Positions 10,153-22,566 of a DNA stretch of 64,000 bases are shown in pieces; position 1 is the stretch's first letter, and every line of letters starts with the position of its first letter. The DNA is from Malaya genurostris (lineage: Eukaryota > Arthropoda > Insecta > Diptera > Culicidae): positions 302,795,656-302,859,655 of the forward strand of contig NC_080572.1 in the NCBI RefSeq assembly GCF_030247185.1. The letters run 5' to 3'. A program made the translations under genes and the position numbers. The notes beneath the pieces were generated by a model that saw only the letters and a list, made by a program, of their open reading frames with translations, did not search any database and had not been told where the DNA came from.

Positions 10153-13100
10153 TTTATCATCCGCCGCAAATGATTCAATCACTGTCCTGCAGTGGAATTG
10201 TCGAAGCATCATGCCAAAACTTGATTCATTTAAAGTTTTGTTGCATAGTCAAAAATGTGATGTATTTACTTTGTGCGAAACATGGCTTACATCAAACATA
10301 GCCTTAAATTTTAATGACTTTAACATTATACGTCTCGATAGAGACTCTCCGTATGGTGGAGTGCTTTTAGGAATTAAGAAATGTTATTCCTTTTATAGAT
10401 TAAATATTCCTTCGACTTCTAGTATAGAAGTTGTTGCTTGTCAAATAAACATTAAAGGAAAGGACATTTGCATTGCTTCAGTATATATTCCTCCAAGAGC
10501 TCAAGTTGGACAACGACAGCTTAATGAAATTGTCGAAGCCCTTCCTGCTCCACGTTTGATTTTAGGAGATTTCAATTCGCACGGAATGATGTGGGGTTCC
10601 GTTTACAATGATAGCAGATCATCCTTAATATATAATATTTGCGACAATTTTAGCATGACGGTACTAAATATGGGTAGCATGACACGGATCCCAAGACCTC
10701 CTGCACGTCCAAGTGCATTAGATTTATCTCTTTGCTCGACTTCAATTCGACTAGATTGCACCTGGAAAGTATTTCCTGATTTACACGGTAGCGATCATTT
10801 ACCAATCATCATCTCAATTAGCAGTAACAAAGGCATTGCTAATTCAGTTAATATTCCATATGATTTGACGAAAAATATTGACTGGATTAAATACCAAAGT
10901 AATATTTCAAGTGCCTTAACTTCAATGGAAGAGCTCCCCCCACTTGAAGAATATGACTTCCTCGTTTGTTCGATTCTGGAGGCCGCAGAACAAGCCCAAA
11001 CCAAACGATTTCTTGGTCCATCGTCTAACAGAAGGCCTCCAAACCCTTGGTGGGACAAAGAGTGCTCAGATGCTAAGCACGCGAAACAAAATGCCTTCAA
11101 GACGTTTTTAAAACGAGGAGGAGGAACTCCTCAGAATTTTGAAAAATTCTTGACTTTAGAAACCAAGTACAAGAGCATACTTCGGGCCAAGAAATGTAGC
11201 TATTGGAGACATTTTGTCGAAGGTTTGTCAAGAGAAACCTCAATGAGCACTCTTTGGAATACGGCCAGACGAATGAGGAATCGTAACGTAGGAAATGAGA
11301 GTGAGGAATACTCGAACCGATGGATATTTGATTTTGCGAGGAAAGTTTGTCCAGATTCTGTTCCTACGCATAGCATTATTAGGGAATCTTTTTCAAATAA
11401 TGGTTCCATTGATAGCCCCTTTTCAATGATGGAATTTTCCATAGCACTCATGTCTTGTAACAATAACGCTCCTGGGTTGGACAGAATTAAATTCAACTTG
11501 GTGAAGAATCTGCCCGACCTCGCAAAAAGACGTTTGTTGGAATTGTTCAACAAGCTTCTTGAGCAAAATATTGTTCCACCTGACTGGAGGCAAGTGAAAG
11601 TTATCGCCATTCAAAAGCCGGGGAAACCAGCTTCCAATCACAACTCATATAGACCCATCGCGATGTTGTCCTGCATCAGAAAATTGTTCGAAAAAATTAT
11701 TCTACGACGTCTCGACACTTGGGTCGAGACGAACGGTTTGTTGTCAGATACTCAGTTTGGCTTCCGTAGAAATAAAGGGACGAATGATTGCCTTGCATTA
11801 CTTTCGTCTGACATCCAAATTGCCTTCGCTCAAAAGCAACAAATGGCATCTGTATTTTTAGACATTAAAGGAGCATTTGATTCAGTTTCCATTGATGTTC
11901 TTTCAGACAAGCTTCACCAACATGGACTCCCAGCGGTTATAAATAATTATTTGCACAACCTTTTGTCAGAGAAACGCATGCATTTTTCACATGGCGATTT
12001 GGTAACATTCAGAATTAGCTACATGGGTCTACCGCAAGGCTCTTGCCTCAGTCCGCTCCTCTATAATTTTTACGTGAATGACATTGACAGCTGTCTAGTA
12101 TCCCCATGTACACTAAGACAATTGGCAGATGATGGCGTAGTTTCAGTTACTGGACCCAAAGCTATTGATCTGCAAAAACCATTGCAAGATACCTTAGATA
12201 ACTTGTCCGTTTGGGCTGTCCATCTGGGTATCGAATTCTCTGCGGAGAAAACAGAGCTGGTCGTCTTTTCAAGAAAGCATGATCCCGCGCAGCTTCAGCT
12301 TCATATGATGGGAAGAATGATCCAACAGGTTTTGACTTTCAAATACCTCGGGGTGTGGTTTGATTCCAAATGCACGTGGGGAGGACACATTAGGTTTCTG
12401 ATAACAAAATGCCAACAAAGAGTAAATTTTCTTCGAACAATAACCGGATCTTGGTGGGGTGCTCATCCGGAAGATCTAATAAAATTGTATCAGACAACGA
12501 TACTTTCAGTGATGGAATATGGATGCGTTTGCTTTCGTTCCGCTGCAAACTCTCATATTATCAAACTGGAGCGAATTCAGTATCGTTGTTTGCGAATTGC
12601 TTTAGGGTGCATGCATTCGACACATACAATGAGTCTTGAAGTTCTGGCGGGAGTTCTTCCATTAAAAGATCGATTTTGGGAGCTTTCATCACGCCTGCTA
12701 ATAAGATGTGAGGTGCTGAATCCCATGGTAATTAATAATTTCGAACGACTAGTCGAGCTTCGATCTCAAACAAAATTCATGACAGTATATTTTAACCATA
12801 TGTCACAGGAAATCAACCCTTCAAGATATATTCCTATCCGTGTCAGCCTCCTAAATGTCCCTGACTCAACTTTATTTTTCGATACATCCATGCAGCGCGA
12901 AGTGCGTGGAATCCCGGATCATCTACGTTCGACGGAAATCCCAAAAATATTTTCAAGTAAGTTCAGGCATATTGACTCTGAGAAAATGTTTTACACGGAC
13001 GGATCGCGAATTGAAGAAGCGACAGGGTTTGGTATGTTCAACAATAATGTTTCGGTCTCCTTTAGGCTTCAAGAACCTGCATCTGTTTATATAGCAGAGT

Positions 13101-13837
13101 TAGCAGCAGTTCATTATAGTTTGAGTATAATCGTCACATTATCTCCAAACCATTATTTTCTTTTCACAGATAGTCTGAGTGCAATTGAAGCCATTCGCTC
13201 AAAGGCTGCTGGCAAAAATGAACCTTTTTTCTTGGGCAAAATAAAACAGTGCCTGAACGTCATATTGAATAATAATTATCAAATCACAATAGTTTGGGTT
13301 CCGGCTCATTGCTCCATTCCAGGCAATGAAAGAGCCGATATTTTAGCCAAACGTGGTGCTATTGAGGGTGAAATTTATGAGAGACCAATTGCTTTCAATG
13401 AATTCTATAGCGCGTCTCGCCAAAGAACACTTGCCAGCTGGCAAGCTTCTTGGGATAAAGATGATCTGGGTCGGTGGATGCACTCAATTATTCCTAAAAT
13501 ATCGACAAAGGCATGGTTCAGGGGACTGGATGTGAGTAGAGATTTCATTCGTGTGATGTCCAGACTCATGTCCAATCACTACACGTTAGATGCACATCTC
13601 CTTCGAATTGGACTTTCCGAGACTAATCATTGTGCTTGTGGCGAAGGTTACCGCGATATTGACCATGTTGTTTGGACATGCGTGGAGTATCGTGATGTCA
13701 GATCTCAACTAATAAATTCCTTGCGTACCCAAGGTAGACTATCCAATGTCCCAGTTCGCGACATTCTTGCTTGTCGTGACGTTCCTTACATGAAACTTCT
13801 TTATTATTTCATTAAGTCCATTGGAGTTCCAATTTAA
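10145..13837 (+). CDS. LINE ORF2: endonuclease-reverse transcriptase-RNase H
   Basis: 1230 aa from the ATG at 10145; the longer frame from 10133 would start at TTG. It carries out target-primed reverse transcription. Domains in order: an apurinic-type endonuclease at residues ~10-230 (LQWNCRS, LCETWL, LGDFNSHG, SDHLPI); reverse transcriptase ~470-760 (QKPGKPASNHNSYRP, FLDIKGAFDSV, GLPQGSCLSPLLYN, and LADD in place of the usual YADD); RNase H ~945-1075 (FYTDGS, ELAAVHYSL, FTDSLSAIEAI, WVPAHCSIPGNERAD); and a terminal Cys-His knuckle near 1162 (CACGEGYRDIDHVVWTC). No stop or frameshift. Tyr-to-Leu at the polymerase box is worth comparing with relatives. Confidence 0.95.
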   Translation: MDNLSSAANDSITVLQWNCRSIMPKLDSFKVLLHSQKCDVFTLCETWLTSNIALNFNDFNIIRLDRDSPYGGVLLGIKKCYSFYRLNIPSTSSIEVVACQINIKGKDICIASVYIPPRAQVGQRQLNEIVEALPAPRLILGDFNSHGMMWGSVYNDSRSSLIYNICDNFSMTVLNMGSMTRIPRPPARPSALDLSLCSTSIRLDCTWKVFPDLHGSDHLPIIISISSNKGIANSVNIPYDLTKNIDWIKYQSNISSALTSMEELPPLEEYDFLVCSILEAAEQAQTKRFLGPSSNRRPPNPWWDKECSDAKHAKQNAFKTFLKRGGGTPQNFEKFLTLETKYKSILRAKKCSYWRHFVEGLSRETSMSTLWNTARRMRNRNVGNESEEYSNRWIFDFARKVCPDSVPTHSIIRESFSNNGSIDSPFSMMEFSIALMSCNNNAPGLDRIKFNLVKNLPDLAKRRLLELFNKLLEQNIVPPDWRQVKVIAIQKPGKPASNHNSYRPIAMLSCIRKLFEKIILRRLDTWVETNGLLSDTQFGFRRNKGTNDCLALLSSDIQIAFAQKQQMASVFLDIKGAFDSVSIDVLSDKLHQHGLPAVINNYLHNLLSEKRMHFSHGDLVTFRISYMGLPQGSCLSPLLYNFYVNDIDSCLVSPCTLRQLADDGVVSVTGPKAIDLQKPLQDTLDNLSVWAVHLGIEFSAEKTELVVFSRKHDPAQLQLHMMGRMIQQVLTFKYLGVWFDSKCTWGGHIRFLITKCQQRVNFLRTITGSWWGAHPEDLIKLYQTTILSVMEYGCVCFRSAANSHIIKLERIQYRCLRIALGCMHSTHTMSLEVLAGVLPLKDRFWELSSRLLIRCEVLNPMVINNFERLVELRSQTKFMTVYFNHMSQEINPSRYIPIRVSLLNVPDSTLFFDTSMQREVRGIPDHLRSTEIPKIFSSKFRHIDSEKMFYTDGSRIEEATGFGMFNNNVSVSFRLQEPASVYIAELAAVHYSLSIIVTLSPNHYFLFTDSLSAIEAIRSKAAGKNEPFFLGKIKQCLNVILNNNYQITIVWVPAHCSIPGNERADILAKRGAIEGEIYERPIAFNEFYSASRQRTLASWQASWDKDDLGRWMHSIIPKISTKAWFRGLDVSRDFIRVMSRLMSNHYTLDAHLLRIGLSETNHCACGEGYRDIDHVVWTCVEYRDVRSQLINSLRTQGRLSNVPVRDILACRDVPYMKLLYYFIKSIGVPI

Positions 13838-14163
13838 ATTTTATTTTATGTTAGATTGTTTTCTCTTCCATGAGTTCAACCAATAGCCAGCTATCTTATA
13901 TTAAATAAAAGTGATGAACTGATACAAACAAACCTGAAATAGTTATAAGATCATGTACAAAATAAATGTATTTCATTTAATGTAATTTATAATAGCAACT
14001 CGCTTGATAAAAACAGTGTTTAGATTAACTAATGAATACCAACATACTAATAGGATATTCGAAATGTATTAGGTTTAAAGTTCTATGTATTGTAGATGCC
14101 ACGGCGAAGAAAAACTTATGTATATTGCCTATGAAATAAACGTATTTATGAAAAAAAAAAAAA
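13838..14163 (+). other. LINE 3'UTR and poly-A tail
   Basis: Non-coding 3' region with AATAAA-like signals (for example 'gaaataaacg' near 14136), ending in an A-run around 14149-14163 that abuts the right target-site duplication. Confidence 0.85.
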
Positions 14164-14176
14164 ATAAAATAGCTAA

Positions 14177-14796
14177 GATTTTTATCATCCGCAGTACCGT
14201 TTTTTACCAAAATCACACACCAGTAGCAGACATTCGTAACCGTTTTCTTTTCTTCATAGCATGTACGAAATAGAACAAAGTACGCATCGTTCGTGTTGTA
14301 TTTTCTTCTTCCACGTTGCACGTACCGGTGTTGTATTGTCATTCCATATGGTGTTTTGAAAGCTTTGACACTCATCGCCCAGTAACTGCGGAACCGGAAG
14401 TCGGATCCAGATGAAATTTCACAATAGCTTTTGAAACAATGTGAGTTTTAATTTGAAACAAGATTTGTGAAAATCGGTTCAAGCGTCTCTGAGAAATCCA
14501 AGTAAGTTCTACTTTTGGAGTTTGTCTCCAATACGCTTCGGTGCTTCCGGAACAGGAAAAGGGAGAACCAGTAGTGCCGAAATAAGTTTATATGACTTTA
14601 TCAGACAGTTTTATGTGGTATAAATCTGTTTTTGATACTTTAGTTCCGGAATAGGGATCCGAATAAATTGATCTTGAAATTTGTATTAAACTATTTCTTT
14701 AATCTTAGTTTTTTAAAAATTAGTTGAGCCGAGAAAATTAATTGCACATATTTTCTCTAATTTTCATATATTACCCTGTACCTCCCAATAAGACCT
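14177..14796 (-). repeat. Family A fragments, inverted
   Basis: From about 14380 to 14520 the reverse strand carries family A blocks: 'ggaaccggaagtcggatcc' reads as the inverse of the GACTTCCGGTTCC unit, followed by 'gtgaaaatcggttca'. The rest (14177-14380, 14520-14796) shows nothing further apart from more degenerate 'ttccgga' pieces. Confidence 0.6.
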
Positions 14797-15759
14797 TTTT
14801 GCCTTTCTCATATAGAAAGGTTATGCAATCACTGTGAAAACCGACTTTCGAACCAAGGCCCGGAGGGCCGAGTGTCATATACCATTCGACTCAGTTCGTC
14901 GAGTACGCAAAATGTCTGTGTGTGTATGTGTGTGTGTATGTGCGTATGTGTGTATGTAACGTTTTTTTGCACTAACTTTTCTCGAAGATGGCTGAACCGA
15001 TTTTTGCAAACTTAGATTCCAATGAAAGGTCTTGTGGTCCCATACAAAATTCCTGAATATTATTTGGATCCGACTTCCGGTTCCGGAATTATGGGGTAAA
15101 ATGTGCAAAAAATTGTAAAATAAGTGCACTAACTTTTCTCAGAGATGGCTAAACCGAATTTCACAAACTTAGATTCAAATGAAAAGTCTTAAGGTCCCAT
15201 AAAAAATTCCTGAATATTATTTGGATCCGACTTCCGGTTCGGGAGTTATGGGGTAAAATGTGCAAAAAAGGAAAATATGTGTACTAACTTTTCTCATAGA
15301 TGGCGCGACCGATTTTCACAAACTTAGAACCAAATGAAAGGTCTTGTGATCCCATACAAAATCCTTGAATATTATTTGAATCCGACTTCCGGTTCCGGAG
15401 TTATGGGGTAAAATGTGCAAAAAAAATATGTGTTCTAACTTCTCAAATCGACCTCAAATCTTTTCCAATTGATAGTTTTTATCAGTAAACGGTCAAACAT
15501 CGCAGAGAATTATTTTGAAGAATACCACAGTTTTATATATGATAGTATGATTGTTATGAGAAAGGCATCATTACACCACTAGGTGGATTAAAACAGGTTT
15601 TTAATCTTAGTTTGTGAAAATCGGTTCAACTATCTCCGAGAAAAGTGAGCGTATACATGCTACATACATAGACACACAAGGGCCGACACAGACATTTGCT
15701 CGGTTAAAAAGTCGGTTTTCACAGTGATTGCATAGCTTTTCTATATGAGAAAGGCAAAA
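14797..15759 (+). repeat. Family A element, near-complete, inverted ends
   Basis: The left end reads GCCTTTCTCATATAGAAAGG then 'ttatgcaatcactgtgaa'. The right end at 15711-15759 is the reverse complement of the same block. Three ~150-bp units lie between ('cgacttccggttccgg' at ~15069, 15228, 15387), and a CACCACTAGGTGGATTAA module at ~15573. A short TG-rich microsatellite is at 14918-14957. No protein is encoded. It is probably a non-autonomous, MITE-like repeat. Confidence 0.75.
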
Positions 15760-15802
15760 TACCAAAGTTTAAGAAAATTGATAAAAACCTTATTGTAATC
15801 GA

Positions 15803-16230
15803 TTAAACGATCAATATAATTTTATGTTTCAAGATGATTTCATGCAAATTTTGGCTCTGCTTTAGATGGCACACTCTCTCCAACATATCGACCGATATTT
15901 CACGAATAATGCCACCGATCCATAATCCACACCAAACAGTGACTTTTTCGACATGCATTGGTAGCTCTTGCAATGCTTCTGGCAGGTCTTCATACAATTT
16001 TGCTTTAACCAGAAATAAGCTTCGTCGCGGAACACAATTTTTCGATAAAAAAGTGGATCTTCCTCCAACTATGTCAGCGCTCATTCAAGATTTAATATTA
16101 TGTTCAAATGACGATTCAAGATTAAATTATAGACCAAACTGAACGAGTTTGACAATGACACACGACACGATTTGCGCGTGATCTGGCAATAACAGTGTTT
16201 CCAAAAGGATACCATCAAAAAAATCACCCT
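15803..16230 (-). pseudogene. Tc1/mariner-like transposase relic, internally deleted
   Basis: Two overlapping minus-strand frames together retain pieces of a cut-and-paste transposase. One has FYRKIVFRDEAYFWL, which includes the second-strand catalytic Asp region. The other has LPMHVEKVTVWCGLWIGGI joined directly to IREISVDMLERV, which in complete proteins lies far downstream. So the middle, including the catalytic core's second acidic residue, is missing, and a frameshift separates the halves. Non-coding sequence up to ~16230 ('ggtatccttttgg', 'aacactg') matches the fragment at 24137-24330, so both derive from one family. The specific subfamily is not identified. Confidence 0.7.
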
Positions 16231-17730
16231 TGACACTCATGGGAAATTTTGACTAATTGTAGCTTAGTGCATGTGCGGTAGCTCGAAATTCTGTATGTGA
16301 GGGCGGGATATAAAACTTAACTAACGACACTCCAGCAAACCGTTCCAGTTTTATTCATTCGGGCGGTTCATATGTCAAATTTAAAACTGGCATTTTTTGT
16401 CGTTCTGCTTTTTGTGCAACTGAAACGAGAATAAGGGAGTCCGAGGCTGGTTGATCGAGTTTTACTTTAGGTATTGAAAATGAAAATGACAGCATACACT
16501 ATTTTGTAGGTGAGTAAACAATTAACCCTTCTGTCGGGACTCGAGCATAAGACAATAGGCTTAAAAAAATTAGCACCTCGCGCATTGAGCCGCAAGCCCG
16601 GAAAAAATTTTGAAACACGAATAAAACGGTGCCAATTTTGCTTCTAAAACTTCCGAGCACTTCAGAGCTTGCTTTGAAGCTATACAATCCAGTGGCAGGT
16701 TTAAATTATCTTTAAAATATCAGCTTTTTTTAAGAAGGGCGAATCTAACATTGACAGCAAATGGAGAAAAACATCGATGAATGTTTCGAATTTGTTTTCA
16801 ATTCCTATTTAGAAATTATCGTATATTCTCAGATAGTTTTTTGATAAGTTGATGGATTGTTGGTTTATCTTTAACAAGTATGAAAATTTTTCCCCTTTCT
16901 TTCTATATCAACTAAAAAAATCAACATAAAAAAGTTTACTTCTATGCCTCCTGTGGGAATAATAAACTTGCGCCCTTGTGCATTACTCGCAAAATTGGCT
17001 GGTTTCCGCGATTGAAACAAATCCGTGGGTAATTTTATCGTCTCATTTATTATTTCCAGTAAATTAAAGTTCGGAAACTAACTAAAATGACGAAACCGAA
17101 ATAGTTTCACTCTATCTAGCAATTGAAGTAACGCCCTGTTTGTTAGCATGGAGCACGAAGGCCAAACTTACGTAAACAAATGAAATGACAGTTAATCCTT
17201 TATATTTTGTTATATTACTAAGATTGAGATTTTTGTAGAATCAACATTTTTTGGCGAAATTGTAGGATTTTAAAGCATTTATTCATGGATATAGAAACTT
17301 GAATTGTTTACCTCAGTAAGATTCGCCCTTCTTTGTAAAACTGCTGATATGTCATTTTCGCTTGTTGTCAAACCTTTCCTCAGTTTCCACCCTAACTGCT
17401 GTCCAACCGTTTGTTTGAATCCAGTTTCGAGCCAAATTTAAATATCATTGAACTGAAAATTGAGTCAGTTTCGAACCTGGCTTTTATATCGGGCTTGCCC
17501 CCGTTGCTAAGTGCGAACCTAACTTTCGTTCTCATGAAAACTGTTTGTTTGATGAAACTATCCTGGGTCAGTTTCTGATTTCTCAACCGAAAACGACAAT
17601 AGATTCTTACAATTATCAGATAACGGATGGCGATCGTAGTAGGCCTGCGCGATAATAGTACGCTTACGTCAAAGCTAGCATGAAGCCAGAGTGAAGACGA
17701 CACGCGACACGAAGTGAAGCGTTTTCTAGC
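16231..17730. other. No gene; partial SINE-like debris
   Basis: At about 16525-16605 the minus strand carries a GTCTTATGCTCGAGTCCC-type B-box block like SINE 1. Otherwise there is AT-rich DNA with short frames only. The 125-codon minus-strand frame at 17392-17769 has no recognisable domain. Confidence 0.4.
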
Positions 17731-19142
17731 GGAAGATGGGGTAAAACGCACCCCCGGATCAAAACACATTCCATGGTTTTCACAGAAGTTACTAAATTTA
17801 TGCGCAGAAATTTATTTGAAGCTGAAAGTCCATAATGAAAAGATATCATTTTTTGGTGTTTGTTCCACAGTAATTTTCTAAAGTTATAAAGAAGATTAAA
17901 ATTATGGAACCAGTGAAATTATGTGTTTATCCATCGTGTGTGTGTTTGTTTAACCTATCCCAAGCTGCTACTGTCTGGTAGCTTTTTACAGAAAAAATAT
18001 GTATAATATTTGTATACAGAGCAAATCATGTTCCGAGGTCACCGTTCCTTCGGTCAGCCCCGCCTTGATGAAATGTTGGCATCAAATGGATTTAAATATT
18101 GCAGAACAGAAAGACTTTCGATCCCTTGCAATTGGCAAACAAAGGACGCATATTTAGTTTGTGTTCTTCAGTTTTGAATGAATAATTAACATTTTCTAAT
18201 CTTACCAATACTCGAGTTTCCAAATCAATTACACCCTTGGAGCATAGTATGAGATTGCACACTTCTGAATATATTTTCTGTAGACGCTCCTGCATAAAAC
18301 ACTTATAATAAGAATTGAATTATTATTTCTACACAAAAAGTTACTCTTACGTCTCAATTTGCTTTATGCGTCAAATTATATAAGGATGAAATGCAAAATA
18401 CTAATTTATGAATTGCAAATGCAGTCACATAAAAGGTTTAAATACGCTTCAGTAATAGGACGTCAAGGCGAAATACTTGACCTCATTCTGCTACTACAAT
18501 AGCACCTAGACGACACCGTTCTATTGACTAAATGTCATCATAGACACACGGGAAGGCATGAGATAGGAGCTTGTGAGCACTTAGTTACCTTAACGTTTGA
18601 CAACTTTTGTGCTTATCCTTCGTATTTCATAATTCAGTTCTAATACAGATGATATATTTGCAATTCAATTGAATGATCGTCAAAGATATCTTCTCATGTT
18701 TATGGGGGAAAATTACTTAAATTATGTGGTGCAAAATGCTTAGGAACTCGCTCATAAAAATGATTCATAAGTTATCAATCGAAATATTATCGAATAATTA
18801 TAAACAAACTTACATCCGGATTTTAAACATTATACATTATAAACCAACCTACATTTCTTCCGCGAAAAGACTAAAACTTTTCTTTTAAACTTTATGAGGT
18901 TGCATTTTGCCCCGTTGACATGTATATGATCGTGAAGATCGGGATTGTTGTCCCACACATATTTTAGAGGTAAATTTTTAAGTGTATTTTTTCGAATGAG
19001 ATATTTCACGTATTTTTCAATATTCGCAACTGTGAGAATTATGGTTACTGGAGACAGTCATGCATAAAACATTCTCGTTTCATTTTCTTTAATCGAGATA
19101 CATAAACACTTCCTTAGGAGGTGCGTGTTACCCCATCTTTCC
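17731..19142. mobile_element. Candidate non-autonomous DNA transposon with ~22-bp TIRs
   Basis: The left end GGAAGATGGGGTAAAACGCA (17731-17752) pairs with the reverse complement of 19120-19142 (GGAAAGATGGGGTAACACGC), with one indel and one mismatch. The 1.4-kb interior is AT-rich and codes for nothing convincing. No target duplication is obvious, so the superfamily is unknown. Confidence 0.5.
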
Positions 19143-19167
19143 TTATATTGAGAGTTATTCGAAAAAT

Positions 19168-19717
19168 TATGGCCGTTATTACCGGTATCACTACACGGTG
19201 AAAATCGAGTGAAGTGAATTTAGGTCCTTATTACGGAAGTCGCTTCAAAGACAAACGTAATTACTTGTATGAACTTGATGTCATTATGAACATCACGCCA
19301 CCAACATTTTGTCGAAAAAATTAGTTTTTTTCCACTACAGTGATCGCTTCTCTATGCGTGATACTGGTAATAGGTGAAATCAAGTGAAGTGACATGTAAG
19401 TGAAGTGAATGTGAAAGTGGAAGTGAGAACGGTTATAAAAGCCTATTTGATTGATTCATATGAAATTCGGTTGTTGTTTAGAAAATGTGGTATTTAAATA
19501 GATAAAAAACTCATTTTTTCGACAAAATGTTGGTGGCGTGATGTTCAAAATGACATCAAGTTCATCCAAGAAATTACTTTTGTCTCTGAAGCGGCTTTCG
19601 TAATAAGGACCTAAATTCACTTCACTCGATTTTCACCGTGAAGTGATACCCATAATAAGGGTCACAATCACTTCACTTGGTTTTCACCGTGTAGTGATAC
19701 CGGTAATAAGGGCCATA
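19168..19717. repeat. Foldback repeat, ~160-200 bp arms
   Basis: The left arm (19168-19330) and right arm (19505-19717) are inverted copies. Paired blocks: 'ccggtatcactacacggtg', 'aatttaggtccttattacg', 'catcacgccaccaacattt' and 'ttttgtcgaaaaaat'. The right arm carries an extra partial duplication of the 'gtgatac...aataaggg' block. The loop holds 'gtgaagtga' repeats. Non-coding. Confidence 0.8.
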
Positions 19718-21212
19718 GTAATTGGATTTGATGTAATCCACAATCAGTAGTGACTGCATGAATATTCATGGGAAACGCAATTAAACAATGACCAGCATGT
19801 TAACCACTAGACTCTAGTAAAAGGCCCCTTTATTCTGTTCGATTATCCATGATTTTAAATTTTTGTCTCATAGGCGAAGAGTTCACCGGAACGTAACTCT
19901 AGCCATGCAATTATACTTTACACATAGCCTTCACCTATAAAATCTTTGGAAACAGAAATGAAAGTACAGCATCAGATTGTAGACTAAGACTTTGCTTCTC
20001 TTTGTCCAACTGATGTCATTGTTCTTGCAGGATCGTTCAAAGTGTCAATAGAAACCACATCCACTGTCCTGAGGTAGTGAAAGTCTTTGAGTTCCACCTG
20101 AGTTCCACAACAACAGCATACATGCACGTGACAAGCTTTTCTTTTCTTGACGAGTACACTTTCTACATGCAAAGAAAATACATAATGCTTTGAGAATTTT
20201 GAATCTATACTTTGCATGTATCTACAGTATTTGTTGACGTCGAAAAATTCTAACTGTTCTCATACAAAGGCAAGATTTCGTATTTCAAAGCATGCTTAGT
20301 TTGTTTTCGAAACAATGCGTGCTCTGCTGTCGATAATTGATGATTTTTTCGATTTTTTCAGCTTACCGATCCAAACAGCGCTTGCTACGATGTAAAACTG
20401 ACAACTACAAAAACAAAGCTTTCTTTTGTCTGTGGATTTTTAATCGGTTACGAAACGAGTATTTATTCATAGAAAAAGATCAACAGAATAAATCATTTTA
20501 CTGGTCGAACATTGATCGAAACAATCGAAAGCCTTCAATGACACCACTTAATCGATTCGCATAGCAGAATATAATGATTTATAGGTTAACCGATGAAAAT
20601 AGACCACCAATTAATTCAAGGGACAAAAGAGAGAGAATTACTCGAGTGCAAATGGGCAAACATATTTTAAAAATGGGTATGATAACCCAAACCAGTTCAA
20701 CCAGCGTAGCACCTGGTTACACCTGACAATTTATTGAAAACGTAATATCAAGCACTCGTACATCTACCACTACTTGTTCCATTTGCATATTATTTTACGA
20801 CTACGAAAAAAATGCCATCCGGGCAGCGATGCCAGCAATCTAAGGATTCGCAGATGAAAACACCGGAAATTTGTAGTTTTATGCGAATCGAGTAGAATAG
20901 ATCTTTTATTGCTGAGATTTTCTTCAAACATCTTGTCAGATTGTTTTTGAAGAATCAATCTTAATTGTAACATAAAAACCCCAATGCAAAATAACTATCA
21001 CGGAAAATTTGCCAGATATTAATCCTTGACTCTCAAGGTGATCAGTTTCAGATCATGTAAAACTTTTACGACATAAAAATGTAATTTCCATTCGCTAGAA
21101 TCTGTTAACTTAGGTTGGGCACCTTTTCAAAATTTACTCTGCACAAGAATGGGTAAAACTTAATGGCATGATGACAATACATTATCTAACTGATTATTGT
21201 ATTATGGAAATG
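19718..21212. other. No recognisable gene
   Basis: Short frames only. A block at about 21113-21195 ('caccttttcaaaatttactc' and 'tatctaactgat') recurs at 59441-59520, marking a low-copy unnamed repeat. Confidence 0.45.
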
Positions 21213-21355
21213 AGTACACCGCGATGGGTTAGTCATTAGCCTTTCATGCAGCCCACCTGGATTCAATTCCCAACCCCGAACATTGGATTAGAAAGTTTTT
21301 CTTGACCGATGAAGCAAATGATCTTAAAGTTGAAGCCTCTATAATCGAAAGAAAA
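21213..21355 (+). repeat. tRNA-like SINE fragment (SINE 2)
   Basis: Begins with a tRNA-like stretch containing GGATTCAATTCCC (B-box type), then 'ccccgaacattgg', 'gaaagtttttcttgacc' and 'gaagcctctataatcgaaa'. A related copy is at 53134-53280. Confidence 0.55.
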
Positions 21356-21410
21356 AAATGGTATTGTAGTATTATTTTATAAAAGAACTTAATAATATTC
21401 ATACATAAGC

Positions 21411-22566
<1,156 letters not shown>

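Larger units (their letters stand above)
8137..14163 (+). mobile_element. Full-length I-type non-LTR retrotransposon
   Basis: A complete LINE of about 6.03 kb. It is flanked by a perfect 13-bp direct repeat, ATAAAATAGCTAA, at 8124-8136 and 14164-14176, and ends in a poly-A tract just before the second copy. Order: ~700-bp 5' leader, ORF1 (gag-like, three zinc knuckles), ORF2 (endonuclease, reverse transcriptase, RNase H, Cys-His knuckle), ~325-bp 3'UTR, poly-A. RNase H plus the endonuclease type suggest the I group; exact clade is inference. Both ORFs are open, so the copy is young and may be competent. Inserted plus-strand, not near any host exon seen here. Confidence 0.93.

Noticed and set aside
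17392..17769. 125-codon minus-strand frame
   Set aside because: No domain; runs into the TIR of the 17731-19142 element.
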